A stretch of 26,451 nt of DNA, from positions 5,892 to 32,342 of the forward strand of contig DHJA01000260.1 of assembly GCA_002404095.1 (NCBI GenBank), written 5' to 3'. The notes below the pieces were generated by a model, which was given only the letters and a program-made list of their open reading frames with translations, searched no databases and was not told the origin of the DNA. The stretch is from Planctomycetaceae bacterium UBA4732 (GTDB lineage Bacteria; Planctomycetota; Planctomycetia; Gemmatales; Gemmataceae). The position numbers and the translations under genes are program-made. The stretch's first letter is position 1, and the number at the start of each line of letters is the position of its first letter. This document shows, piece after piece, positions 7,507 through 15,397 of this stretch.

Positions 7507-8492
7507 TCACCAATCGCTACCCAAGGGCAGACCATCCGCGGGATTTATGGCGTAATTCCATGTGGTATAGCTGATGCCCTGGTGGACGCCCCGCACGCTG
7601 CCGTCGGCGAGGGACACCATGATGGTCGAGGTGTGGATGCCCTGCGACTGTAACTTGTTGCACTTGGCCAGCGTCGGGTGGAACTGAGGCAAGTCATCCC
7701 ACCAGCCTGCGCCTTGCCCCGCCGGTTTGGGGGAGTCGGGGTACCCGTCCATCCACGTGTTAGCGATCACCGGGTACTGATTCCAACCCGAGTCCTGGGC
7801 TGGGAACGCCCACAGGTTGTTCTCCCAGGTATAACCGCAGGAGGCGTAGGCTTCGGTGAACGCGATGGTGTTGGAGGTGCCGTCGGGGATGTTGCCGATT
7901 TTGTACTGAGAGCCGTAGCCATGGTACACAGCAGTACCTGTCCTCACCGTTCCGAACAGCCGTTGGTTGGCCGAGTAGCTGGAACCCATCCCCCAAATCC
8001 CGGGACTGTGGTTAGGGGGGCTGGCGTTGATGGGGGCGCCATTGATCATGGAGAAATCAGAGGGGCACTGGTAGGGCTTGATTAATTGCTTACGTGTCGA
8101 GTTCGTGGGCGTGCCGTCGGGTGCGACGCCTGGCACATTCGGAACCCAGGTGTTGCCATTGGGATCGGTAAGACCGAAATTGTTCAGGGACTGCTGCTCG
8201 ACGTACGGCAGCAACGTGAAGAGGATGGAGCCAGTGTAGCCGCCGCTGATACCTGTGCCGTTTTTGCCGTTGCCCAGCGAGGGGAGCTGGGACTCGTAGC
8301 TGCTGGCGTAGTTCTGGACGGCCAGACCTAACTGCTTGAGGTTGTTGCTGCACTGGATGCGCGGGCGGCCTCGCGGACCTTTTGAACCGCCGGCAGCAGC
8401 AGGCCGATGAGGATGCCGATGATGGCGATCACCACCAGCAACTCGATCAGCGTGAAACCGCGTGATCGCAGAACCCTTCGGACGGATAACAT
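7507..8492 (-). pseudogene. DUF1559 prepilin-type protein, interrupted by a one-base frameshift
   Basis: The N-terminal part (8492 down to about 8361) encodes [19 protein letters not shown] plus [18 protein letters not shown], a type IV prepilin signal and helix, followed by KVREAAR. The family sequence ([19 protein letters not shown]) continues in a different frame from 8358 downwards to the stop at 7507. Two bases remain between the codons, so one base is missing (or two are extra) near 8359-8360. Restoring one base gives 328 residues, a normal DUF1559 (PF07596) length. The C-terminus has the H-X9-DG motif (HTSTIMVSLADGSV). GAGGA precedes the ATG at 8492. The intact gene would encode a pseudopilin-like surface protein and would head the envelope gene set. 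Whether the shift is real or a sequencing error cannot be decided here; the rest of both frames looks undamaged. Confidence 0.88.
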
Positions 8493-8558
8493 GTTCGTGT
8501 TCCTCGGTGAGAAAAAGACCGTGAGAGAATAACGACGCCGGGCGAACCTTTTCCGAAC

Positions 8559-8587
8559 ATCATAAGCTGGCACGCCGTCGCTGTCAA
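8559..8587 (-). promoter_or_regulatory. Near-consensus sigma70 promoter for the DUF1559 gene set
   Basis: Reading the minus strand, TTGACA (8587-8582) is followed after exactly 17 nt by TATGAT (8564-8559). The predicted start, around 8552, leaves a leader of about 60 nt before the ATG at 8492. The -35 lies 5 bp downstream of the palindrome at 8593-8605. Confidence 0.75.
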
Positions 8588-8592
8588 GTGCT

Positions 8593-8605
8593 CTTGTAAT
8601 ACAAG
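8593..8605. promoter_or_regulatory. Predicted GntR/FadR-type operator upstream of the DUF1559 promoter
   Basis: CTTGTAATACAAG is a 13-bp palindrome (6+1+6) and contains TTGTAATACAA, matching the TnGTnnnACnA pattern known for FadR-subfamily GntR regulators. The identical 13-mer lies upstream of the adjacent GntR gene (9536-9548). Its place just upstream of the -35 would allow either activation or steric repression. Confidence 0.65.
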
Positions 8606-8621
8606 CGCATATTACCACCGT

Positions 8622-9482
8622 TCAGGAACCGACGCGCCGGTCGAACGAGCAATAGTGCGTGTGGAACATCTCCGCCAAATCCTGGCCAATGCGATCCTTG
8701 TCCGCGATCGAGAGTTCCCAGCGACCCAGCGCGTTGCGCAGGTGTCTACGCATCGCGGCTTCGGCGCGGCGGGCGTTGGCGATGCGCTCCGCTTTGCGCG
8801 TGGCCGGCTGTTGTGGCCGCAGCGCATTCAGAATGGCCTGATGCTCCTGCGCCGTCTTGGCTATTCGCGGGGCGTACAACGACTTGTCGCGGGGAAAGAC
8901 GACGAGACGGGAGCGGTTGTGCAGGGTGCGCAGCAGCTCCGTGAAGGTCGTGCCGAAACCGGCAAGGTTGCTCAGCGTACCATGGAAGTCGCTGTCCAGC
9001 CGGGTGAACTTGAAACGGGCCTCATCCGAATAAGCTCCCCGGGCAAGCGCCATGATCGCGCGATTGATGTCCTGGGCCTCCTGCAAACTGATCTCCGGGT
9101 TGAGCGCCAGCTCTCGGACCACGTGCTGCTCGAGGATCAAGCGGGCGCGCAAGATTTCCTTGAGCACCTCTGGAGTGATCTTGCAGATGAAGGTGCCGCG
9201 TTTCGGCACGATCTCCACGAGCTTCTCCGCGCGAAGCGCCACCAGCGCCTCGCGGATGGGCACCCGTGACAAATCGAGTTCGGCTTCGCGTAAGTGTTTC
9301 TGCAAGATGCTCTCGCTCAGGTATTGTCCGGCCGTGTATTGCCCTTCCAGGATCCGGTTACGGATGAACTCGACCACCTGATCCTTCGCGACCAATGGCG
9401 CTATCGTGAAAGCGCCCACTAGGCCGTTGCCTGGCGTCTTGTCGAAAGGGGTCTTCTTGCCGTTTTTGTCAGAGGTTGACAT
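8622..9482 (-). CDS. GntR-family transcriptional regulator, FadR/FCD subfamily
   Basis: The 286-residue protein has a winged helix at about residues 30-105 (VEFIRNRILEGQYTAGQYL, LSRVPIREALVALRAEKLV, VPKRGTFI) and a C-terminal all-helical FCD ligand-binding domain. The FCD metal-site residues look present: Asp and His in LDSDFHGTLS, His in EHQAILNAL and His in MRRHLRNAL. FCD regulators usually sense small organic acids; the ligand here is unknown. The N-terminal ~28 residues are a polar tail. The gene ends 130 bp upstream of the DUF1559 start on the same strand. Identical 13-bp palindromes upstream of both genes suggest that it controls itself and the envelope gene set (inference). Confidence 0.9.
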   Translation of the reverse strand: MSTSDKNGKKTPFDKTPGNGLVGAFTIAPLVAKDQVVEFIRNRILEGQYTAGQYLSESILQKHLREAELDLSRVPIREALVALRAEKLVEIVPKRGTFICKITPEVLKEILRARLILEQHVVRELALNPEISLQEAQDINRAIMALARGAYSDEARFKFTRLDSDFHGTLSNLAGFGTTFTELLRTLHNRSRLVVFPRDKSLYAPRIAKTAQEHQAILNALRPQQPATRKAERIANARRAEAAMRRHLRNALGRWELSIADKDRIGQDLAEMFHTHYCSFDRRVGS

Positions 9483-9535
9483 GTCGATCTCGTGTGTCGC
9501 GCCCGTGCCGGAAACTCAGCAGGACGAAGGGTTCC

Positions 9536-9548
9536 CTTGTAATACAAG
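9536..9548. promoter_or_regulatory. Predicted autoregulatory operator of the GntR gene
   Basis: This is an exact second copy of CTTGTAATACAAG, centred about 60 bp upstream of the GntR ATG at 9482. On the minus strand a weak promoter can be drawn (TTGCAA, 17 nt, TAAGCT) whose -10 overlaps the palindrome, a position suited to autorepression. The promoter is uncertain; the palindrome copy is exact. Confidence 0.6.
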
Positions 9549-9646
9549 CTTACAGACAAATCGAGCGAATTGCAAACTCTTCACGCGGCCTGGCCGCGAC
9601 GCCGCCATCCGGCGGTGTGCCGACGCTCTTAATTGTCATGGGCATT

Positions 9647-9668
9647 GGGCTTACGCCCCCCGCTCGCC
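9647..9668. repeat. Dispersed repeat half-element overlapping the lnt stop codon
   Basis: On the minus strand this reads GGCGAGCGGGGGGCGTAAGC followed by CC, and the identity with the element at the tsaC stop extends upstream to CATTT (27 bases in all). It encodes the GERGA tail and TAA stop of the Lnt protein. No matching second arm is present. Confidence 0.85.
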
Positions 9669-11618
9669 AAATGCGGCGCGGCGCGCCCATGCTAAAACCA
9701 CACCCGCGCCAAGCAGCGCCCAGCAGCTCCACGGCAGCCAATCGCCCCACAGGGCATACAAACTGAAGCGATTGTCAATCGGCACATCGGCAAGGAGAAC
9801 GCCGGGAACCTTCTTGTAGTCGGCCCATCGCGCCGTCGGCAAGCCCGCGGCGCCGCGCGACGGCGACGCCAGCCACACGGCCGCCTTGCCGTCGTCGGGA
9901 AACAGCGAGACGGCTAGCTCACGCTCCGCCTCCGACATAGCGCCAAAACGACTCTGTAATAGCTTGCGCACCTTGTCGTCATTCCATTCCGTCCCTTCGA
10001 CGGGCCGCGGCGCCACGACGCGGCCATTGCCGTCGATCAGCGCGGAGATGCCCATATTGACGGCCCGCGCGACGCTTCGGCGACACTCAATGGCGCGGAA
10101 TCGGCAGATCGCCAGGTGTTCGTCGTGTTCGCTCGTGCCGTCGAACCAGCCGTCGTTGGAGATGTTGAGCAGGAAATCGACAGGCGGCCCACCGTCGCCG
10201 CCGGCGTAGGGCAGCGCCCGCACTGCGTCCGTGTCCTCATAACAGATGACGACGCCGAAGGAATAGGCGCGGTCGGTCCCCTGGTCGAGGGTAAACCGCG
10301 TCTCGGCGCGGCCGGGTGACACAGAATAATCGAGGTCGTCATAGGGGGCGAATTTCTGCATCCAGGGGAACTCGTCGCGCAGCGGCACGTACTCGCCGAA
10401 CGGGACGCAATGAATCTTGTCGTAACGGCCCTGCGCGACCCCGTCGCGGCCGATGAGCAGGGCCGAGTTGTACTGATGCACGTGGCCGTCCACCTCGAAA
10501 ACGCTGGCGTTCAGGCCAAAAAGAATGTTGGTCTTCCATTGCCCCGCCGCTTCGCGCATCTCCGAGCGGCCTTCCTTGATTTTGCCGTCCCATCCAGGAG
10601 GAATCGTCGCCGGCGCGCCAGGTGCGGTCTCGCACCAACCGTCGGGATTGCTCGTTTCCGGCCAGACGATCAGGTTAGGCTTTTGCATCGCCGCCAGGTC
10701 GCTGAGAGCGATGAAGTGGCGGGCCATCATGTCGCCCATGTTCAGGTCGTTACGAATCTGCTGCGGTACGCTGCCCTGTATTAGGGCGATGCGCGGGCCG
10801 ATTGGGAATTCGTCCTGACTTAACCGCCATTCGCCATAGCCAATAGCGGCCAACACCATCGCCGCGACCACGCCGGTTTGAATTTCTATCGCTAGAGGCG
10901 GTCGTGGACGGGGCGCGTCGATCCCGGCGAAGTGCACACGGAACCACTCCCAGCGGTAAAGCGTCTCGAAGAGTACGGCGTTGACGGCGGCGATAAGGAA
11001 GGTGACGCCAAAGGCGCCGGTCAGGTCGGCGAACTGGATGATGGGTAGATAATCGTGCTGGGTGTGGCCCAGGAAATACCACGGGAAGCCGGTGAGGAAC
11101 CAGGTGCGGAAATACTCCAGGGCCGTCCATGCCACTGGCAGCGTCAGGACCAATGGCAGTCGGGTGCGCCGGTCGAAGAAACGGATAATTCGGAGAGCGA
11201 TAGGGAAGTGAAGGGAGCAGGTGACGGCGACGAAGATCCAGGTGAAGTACATGCGCGGATCGGCGACGCGCATCCATTGCAACGCGGGAATAAAGAACGC
11301 GAGGCCGCCGATCCAGGCGCACAGATAGACCAACCAAGGCCGGGCCGTGCTGCGCACCAGTACGAGAAAGGGAACGAGGGCGAACCAGGCGAGCCAGCCG
11401 CAATCGGCGGGGAAATAACAAAGCCATAGCAGGGCGGCGGTCGTCAACGCGGCAAGCAGTAGGAATCGTACTTGCGGCAAGGGACGGCTTGGCGCGACGG
11501 CGACGGTCGGCGCGATTTGGATTTGGCTTTCCATGCGTATCAGTATCGCGGATTTGTGCTTGTTAGGGGGAGAGCAGTTTTGCCAATGCGTTGGCCGCGC
11601 GACGTTCTCCTTGCTCAT
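9651..11618 (-). CDS. lnt: Apolipoprotein N-acyltransferase
   Basis: Lnt adds the third acyl chain to the N-terminal cysteine of lipoproteins at the outer face of the cytoplasmic membrane. The N-terminal ~265 residues contain several transmembrane helices. The nitrilase domain follows with the Glu-Lys-Cys triad in its family motifs: LIVWPE (Glu321), YDKIHCVPFGEYVP (Lys401) and VVICYED (Cys459), counted from the longer start. A last transmembrane helix (WSCWALLGAGVVLAW) precedes the tail. The ATG at 11618 overlaps the upstream stop as ATGA; an ATG at 11534 would remove 28 unconserved-looking residues and start right before the first helix, so it may be the real start. The C-terminal FGERGA and stop come from a dispersed repeat. 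Its lipoprotein substrates could include the two lipoproteins encoded at 5151-7391. Confidence 0.92.
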   Translation of the reverse strand: MSKENVARPTHWQNCSPPNKHKSAILIRMESQIQIAPTVAVAPSRPLPQVRFLLLAALTTAALLWLCYFPADCGWLAWFALVPFLVLVRSTARPWLVYLCAWIGGLAFFIPALQWMRVADPRMYFTWIFVAVTCSLHFPIALRIIRFFDRRTRLPLVLTLPVAWTALEYFRTWFLTGFPWYFLGHTQHDYLPIIQFADLTGAFGVTFLIAAVNAVLFETLYRWEWFRVHFAGIDAPRPRPPLAIEIQTGVVAAMVLAAIGYGEWRLSQDEFPIGPRIALIQGSVPQQIRNDLNMGDMMARHFIALSDLAAMQKPNLIVWPETSNPDGWCETAPGAPATIPPGWDGKIKEGRSEMREAAGQWKTNILFGLNASVFEVDGHVHQYNSALLIGRDGVAQGRYDKIHCVPFGEYVPLRDEFPWMQKFAPYDDLDYSVSPGRAETRFTLDQGTDRAYSFGVVICYEDTDAVRALPYAGGDGGPPVDFLLNISNDGWFDGTSEHDEHLAICRFRAIECRRSVARAVNMGISALIDGNGRVVAPRPVEGTEWNDDKVRKLLQSRFGAMSEAERELAVSLFPDDGKAAVWLASPSRGAAGLPTARWADYKKVPGVLLADVPIDNRFSLYALWGDWLPWSCWALLGAGVVLAWARRAAFGERGA

Positions 11619-12748
11619 TTCGGCACGAAGCCCTTGCGTCGAAGCTGGAATGTCAGCACATGCAGCGTGGGGTTATTATCCTTCAGTTTGCGCGCCTGCT
11701 CTTCGGCCAAGGCGGCTTGAGCACTGCCAGCGAGCGCCGTTCGCATCTCCGCCAATAGCGCGGCGGTCTGGACGTAGGCTTTTTCACCTCTCAGCGCGAC
11801 CAGGCGTTCGGTTTCGCGGAGGGTTGGCGTCGGGTCGGCGGCCATGGCGGCGAGTTTCCTGGCCCGCGCGCGAGCGGTTTTGATCTCCGCCTTGTGATCT
11901 GCTTGGCGCTTTAGTTCTTCGCCTGCTGTTTCCAGTTCCGCGATGGTTCGGTGAAGGGGGATAGTCGGCCAGGAAGTTGCGCCTCGGCTCGCTTGGAACT
12001 CCGCCAGCATCTCCCTTCGCACGGTCGAATGAGAATCCGCCAACAAGTCGGCGAGCCAGGCGTTCTTTATCTCTTCCGGCTGGCGCCGCAGCCAATCGGC
12101 GTATTGGTTCTCCGCATCGTTCTTCGCGGGCAGCGACGGAGCGCCCCGCGCCGCCGCGGCGATCAAACTCTCGCTGAGGCCGTACAATTCCGCCAGCGCG
12201 AGTTGGGCATCCGAGAGCTTGTCCAAACCGGCGGGGACCGGCGCTTCCTTCGTCTCCTGGGGATCGTGGTTGTCGTCACACGCGAGCGCCAGGTGTGCCA
12301 GGTAGAGAGGTCGCAGATCGCCGTCAAGGATTTCGGCTCGCAGAGGAATCAATCGGTCCAACAACTCATCGGTGTTCCATAAAGCACCCAGATCACCAGA
12401 CTCATCGTAGGGAGTGATGCAAAGAATTCCTCCTGTTCCTTGTTTGTCTTTCAAGAACTGCAACGAATCCTCTCCGAAATAGGGCGCGGCTGCGGCCACG
12501 TCCGGCAAACCGTGCGGCAAACGTATCAGGAGGTCGCGCGTCCCAAAATTCGCGTAGTGCAAGTGCATATCATAGCCGCGGCGCAACATCTCGGCGGCGT
12601 CCCCGCCGAAGTCGCCGTGGTGGTATTCATTGTCGAACGCCCAGGGTGTGATCTCGGCGCGGGACGATTGCCGCCGCATAAACTCGAGGTTTTTTTCACT
12701 GACGGGACCGTCGATGGCTCGGAACGCGATGGATTGGTACTCGCTCAT
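11615..12748 (-). CDS. Conserved hypothetical protein (MSEYQ family)
   Basis: The 377-residue protein begins MSEYQSIAFRAIDGPVSEKN, a start I recognise from a family of uncharacterised proteins in several bacterial phyla; typical segments are the AEITPWAFDNEYHHGDFGGD stretch and HYANFGTRDLLIRLP. The N-terminal ~150 residues are the conserved part. The C-terminal third is helical and charged (EELKRQADHKAEIKTARAR), probably a coiled coil. There is no signal peptide or membrane segment, so it should be cytoplasmic. AAGGAAG precedes the ATG. Its TGA overlaps a possible lnt start as ATGA, so the two may be coupled. I cannot assign a function. Confidence 0.75.
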   Translation of the reverse strand: MSEYQSIAFRAIDGPVSEKNLEFMRRQSSRAEITPWAFDNEYHHGDFGGDAAEMLRRGYDMHLHYANFGTRDLLIRLPHGLPDVAAAAPYFGEDSLQFLKDKQGTGGILCITPYDESGDLGALWNTDELLDRLIPLRAEILDGDLRPLYLAHLALACDDNHDPQETKEAPVPAGLDKLSDAQLALAELYGLSESLIAAAARGAPSLPAKNDAENQYADWLRRQPEEIKNAWLADLLADSHSTVRREMLAEFQASRGATSWPTIPLHRTIAELETAGEELKRQADHKAEIKTARARARKLAAMAADPTPTLRETERLVALRGEKAYVQTAALLAEMRTALAGSAQAALAEEQARKLKDNNPTLHVLTFQLRRKGFVPK

Positions 12749-12838
12749 CCGTTCTTCCTTAAGGTTGGTGAGGGCGACCGGTTCAAAGTCCGTATCTGTT
12801 CATTTCTAAGGGAGGTTATCCGGAAAGCAATGAGCGAG

Positions 12839-12954
12839 CCACAGATGAACACGGATGAACACGGATAAGAAAGAAAAAGGAGTTTGGATTGGTAGGTAAA
12901 GCGGCGCTTTTATCGTTAGGGATTTCATCTGTGTCCATCTGTGTTCATCTGTGG
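12839..12954. repeat. Inverted pair of 10-bp tandem repeats (CACRGATGAA)
   Basis: The left arm (12839-12866) contains CACAGATGAACACGGATGAA and a third unit; the right arm (12927-12954) is its reverse complement with three mismatches. About 60 nt separate the arms. CACAGATGAA-type sequences are, as far as I recall, a dispersed repeat seen in many bacterial genomes. No coding role is visible. Confidence 0.75.
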
Positions 12955-13020
12955 CCATTCTTTTGGTCATCATCGCGGCGCGCCCGCTGTCAGGATTTCA
13001 CCACTTTTTCATCATCCCCC

Positions 13021-13050
13021 TGGACAATTTCACGCCTGGAACGGTACAAT
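13021..13050 (+). promoter_or_regulatory. Predicted sigma70 promoter for EF-G
   Basis: TGGACA at 13021-13026 is followed after 18 nt by TACAAT at 13045-13050, each one base from consensus. It would give a leader of about 200 nt before the ATG at 13256. Confidence 0.5.
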
Positions 13051-13255
13051 TAGAGTCTGAGATTGCACCCGCCGTTTGCAGCCGCCGGACCCGCCGGGAT
13101 TAACCCGGCCGCTCGCCTGCGGAATCCAGACCTGGAGAGGTTGTTTCATCCATCGCCGGTCGAAGCGTTTTCGCCGGCGCCTAACGGGTCAACGGATCGG
13201 ACCCGCTTCTTGTTCTCGTTTCAGGAGCCGCCGCGAAGGCCGCGGCCGTGTACCT

Positions 13256-15364
13256 ATGCTTGAGAAGCTTCGCAATATCGGCATTATCGCTCACGTGGAC
13301 GCCGGCAAAACGACGACGACGGAGCGCATCCTCTACTTCAGCGGCTCCAAGCACAAAGTCGGCGACGTGGACGACGGCAATACCACCACCGACTTCGACC
13401 CGCTCGAACGGCAAAAGGGCATCACCATCAACAGCGCCGCCGTCGCCATCGAGTGGGGCGACGTCAGCATTAGCATCATCGACACGCCCGGCCACGTCGA
13501 TTTCACGGCCGAGGTCGAGCGCAGCCTGCGCGTCCTCGACGGTGCTGTCGGCGTCTTTTGCGCCGTTGGCGGCGTCGAAGTGCAAAGCGAGACGGTCTGG
13601 TATCAGGCCAACAAGCATCGTGTGCCGCGCATCGCCTACATCAACAAGCTCGACCGCATGGGCGCCGACTTCTTTGCCTGCATTGCGCAGATGAAGGACA
13701 AGCTGAGCGTCGTGCCGGCCATCCTGGCGCTGCCGGCCGGGCAAAGCAGTGAGTTCGAGGGCGTCATCGACTTGGTGAAGATGAAGTTCATTCTCAAAGA
13801 CCCCACGGATAAGACGCACGTCAAGAACGACCTCGTTGAGATCCCGGCTAAGTATAAGAAACTGGCGGAGGAGTATCACCATAAGCTGCTCGACGTGGCT
13901 TCGCTGGCCGACGACGAGATGACGGAGTTGCTTCTCGAAGGCAAGCCGGTGTCCGAGGCGATGCTGCGCAAGGCGCTGCGCGCCGGTACGCTTTCGGGCA
14001 AGTTTACGCCGATCCTGTGCGGCTCGTCGAAGAATTATCACGGCGTTCATCTGCTGCTCGATTCCGTGGTGGATTACCTGCCGTCGCCGTTGGATCGGCC
14101 GCCGGTCTCCGGCATCGTGCCCAAGAGCAAGGAACGCGTCGAGCGGAAGCCCGACCCGAAGGAACCGTTCTCCTGCCTGGCGTTCAAGACGATCACCGAG
14201 CCGACCGGCGACCTAGTTTTCCTGCGCATCTACTCCGGCCAGTTGCGGCCGAAGGATGACGTACTAAACACGACCATCAACCGCGGCGAGCGCATTGCGC
14301 GCATCTACCGCATGATGGGCGACCGCCGCGACAGCCTCGACGTGGCAGGGCCGGGCGAGATCGTAGCCGTCGTCGGCCTGAAGCAGACGTACACCGGCAA
14401 TACGCTGTGCGCCAACAAGTCGCCATTGTCGTTGGAAGACATCCGCTTCCCCGAGCCGGTGATCTCGCAGTCGATCATTCCGGACAAGACGACGGACGAG
14501 ACCAAGCTGGCCGACGCCCTCGGCAAGATGGTCCGCGACGACCCGACCTTGAAGTGCCGGACGGACCCGGAGACAAACGAGTTGATTATCAGCGGCATGG
14601 GCGAATTGCACCTGGAAGTGTCGCTAGAGAAACTGCAACGCAACCCCGGCGTCAAGGTGACGGCCGGCCGGCCGCAGGTCGCTTACCGGCAGACATTGGC
14701 CAAGCCAGTCGTTATCGAGACGCGGTACATTAAGCAGTCGGGCGGCCGCGGTAAGTTCGCCGTCATCGAAATGAAGTTTGAGCCGCTGACCAAGGATCAG
14801 GTCGAGGAATGGACGACCTATCAGGACGAGCAAGGCGACAAGAAAGACCCGAATAATATCTATTTCATGAACAAGATCGTCGGCGGCGTGGTGCCGACCG
14901 AGTTCATTCCTTCGGTCGAGGCCGGCTTCCGCAACGCCACCGTCAAGGGGGCGAAGTACGGCTTCCAGTGCGTGGACTTGCAATGCACATTGTTGGACGG
15001 CAAGTATCACGACGTTGACAGTTCGCAAGATGCGTTCAAGCTGGCGGCGCAGGAATGCACGCGCGACGCTCAGATCAAGGCGGGCATCGTGCTGTTGGAG
15101 CCGATCATGAACGTGATGGTGCTGGCGCCGGCGCAGTACCAGGGCGACCTGATCCGCGACGTGACGCGGCGCCGCGGCGAAATCCTGAACCTGAGTTCGG
15201 AAAAGGGCCGCTGTCAGGTCCACGCCTACGTTCCGTTGGCGGAGCTGTTCGGCTACACGGCCGAGTTGCGCAACTTCACGAGCGGCACGGCGTCGTTCAG
15301 CATGGAGCCGAGCCACTACTCGCCCGTCAAGGAAGAGTTGGCCGACCTGCGCGAAGCGAGCTAA
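13256..15364 (+). CDS. fusA: Elongation factor G (stand-alone, probably a paralogue)
   Basis: EF-G is the GTPase that drives ribosomal translocation, and together with RRF it recycles ribosomes. The 702-residue protein has G1 AHVDAGKT (12-19), G3 DTPGHVDF (76-83), G4 NKLD (130-133), then domains II-V; the domain IV tip region reads KQSGGRGKF. The switch I region reads NTTTDFDPLERQKGITI, unlike the MDWMEQEQERGITI form of canonical EF-G, and no rpsL, rpsG or tuf lies nearby. Planctomycetes are known to carry divergent EF-G pairs (spdEFG1 and spdEFG2, the group related to mitochondrial EF-G); this gene may be one of them. The ATG at 13256 starts exactly at the conserved fold. Its ribosome site is weak. 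Confidence 0.93.
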   Translation: MLEKLRNIGIIAHVDAGKTTTTERILYFSGSKHKVGDVDDGNTTTDFDPLERQKGITINSAAVAIEWGDVSISIIDTPGHVDFTAEVERSLRVLDGAVGVFCAVGGVEVQSETVWYQANKHRVPRIAYINKLDRMGADFFACIAQMKDKLSVVPAILALPAGQSSEFEGVIDLVKMKFILKDPTDKTHVKNDLVEIPAKYKKLAEEYHHKLLDVASLADDEMTELLLEGKPVSEAMLRKALRAGTLSGKFTPILCGSSKNYHGVHLLLDSVVDYLPSPLDRPPVSGIVPKSKERVERKPDPKEPFSCLAFKTITEPTGDLVFLRIYSGQLRPKDDVLNTTINRGERIARIYRMMGDRRDSLDVAGPGEIVAVVGLKQTYTGNTLCANKSPLSLEDIRFPEPVISQSIIPDKTTDETKLADALGKMVRDDPTLKCRTDPETNELIISGMGELHLEVSLEKLQRNPGVKVTAGRPQVAYRQTLAKPVVIETRYIKQSGGRGKFAVIEMKFEPLTKDQVEEWTTYQDEQGDKKDPNNIYFMNKIVGGVVPTEFIPSVEAGFRNATVKGAKYGFQCVDLQCTLLDGKYHDVDSSQDAFKLAAQECTRDAQIKAGIVLLEPIMNVMVLAPAQYQGDLIRDVTRRRGEILNLSSEKGRCQVHAYVPLAELFGYTAELRNFTSGTASFSMEPSHYSPVKEELADLREAS

Positions 15365-15397
15365 AGATCGTCTGAATCTATACGAGCCGCGACTTGA

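Larger units (their letters stand above)
12749..13255. other. Gene-free 507-bp divergent region upstream of EF-G
   Basis: It lies between the divergent starts of the MSEYQ-family gene and the EF-G gene. It holds the inverted CACAGATGAA repeat (12839-12954), a predicted EF-G promoter (13021-13050) and a roughly 200-nt EF-G leader. The leader contains CCGGGATTAACCCGGCCGCT, related to the dispersed palindromes. An in-frame extension of EF-G back to 13076 was rejected as unconserved. Confidence 0.55.

Noticed and set aside
8328..8618. Independent 96-residue protein starting at 8618
   Set aside because: The first 42 residues cross the promoter and operator region and the end runs out of frame; the real start is ATG 8492 of the frameshifted DUF1559 gene.
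13181..14050. Minus-strand open frame opposite the EF-G gene
   Set aside because: The plus strand is unmistakably EF-G; the antisense product has low-complexity, His/Val/Asp-rich content typical of GC-rich shadow frames.
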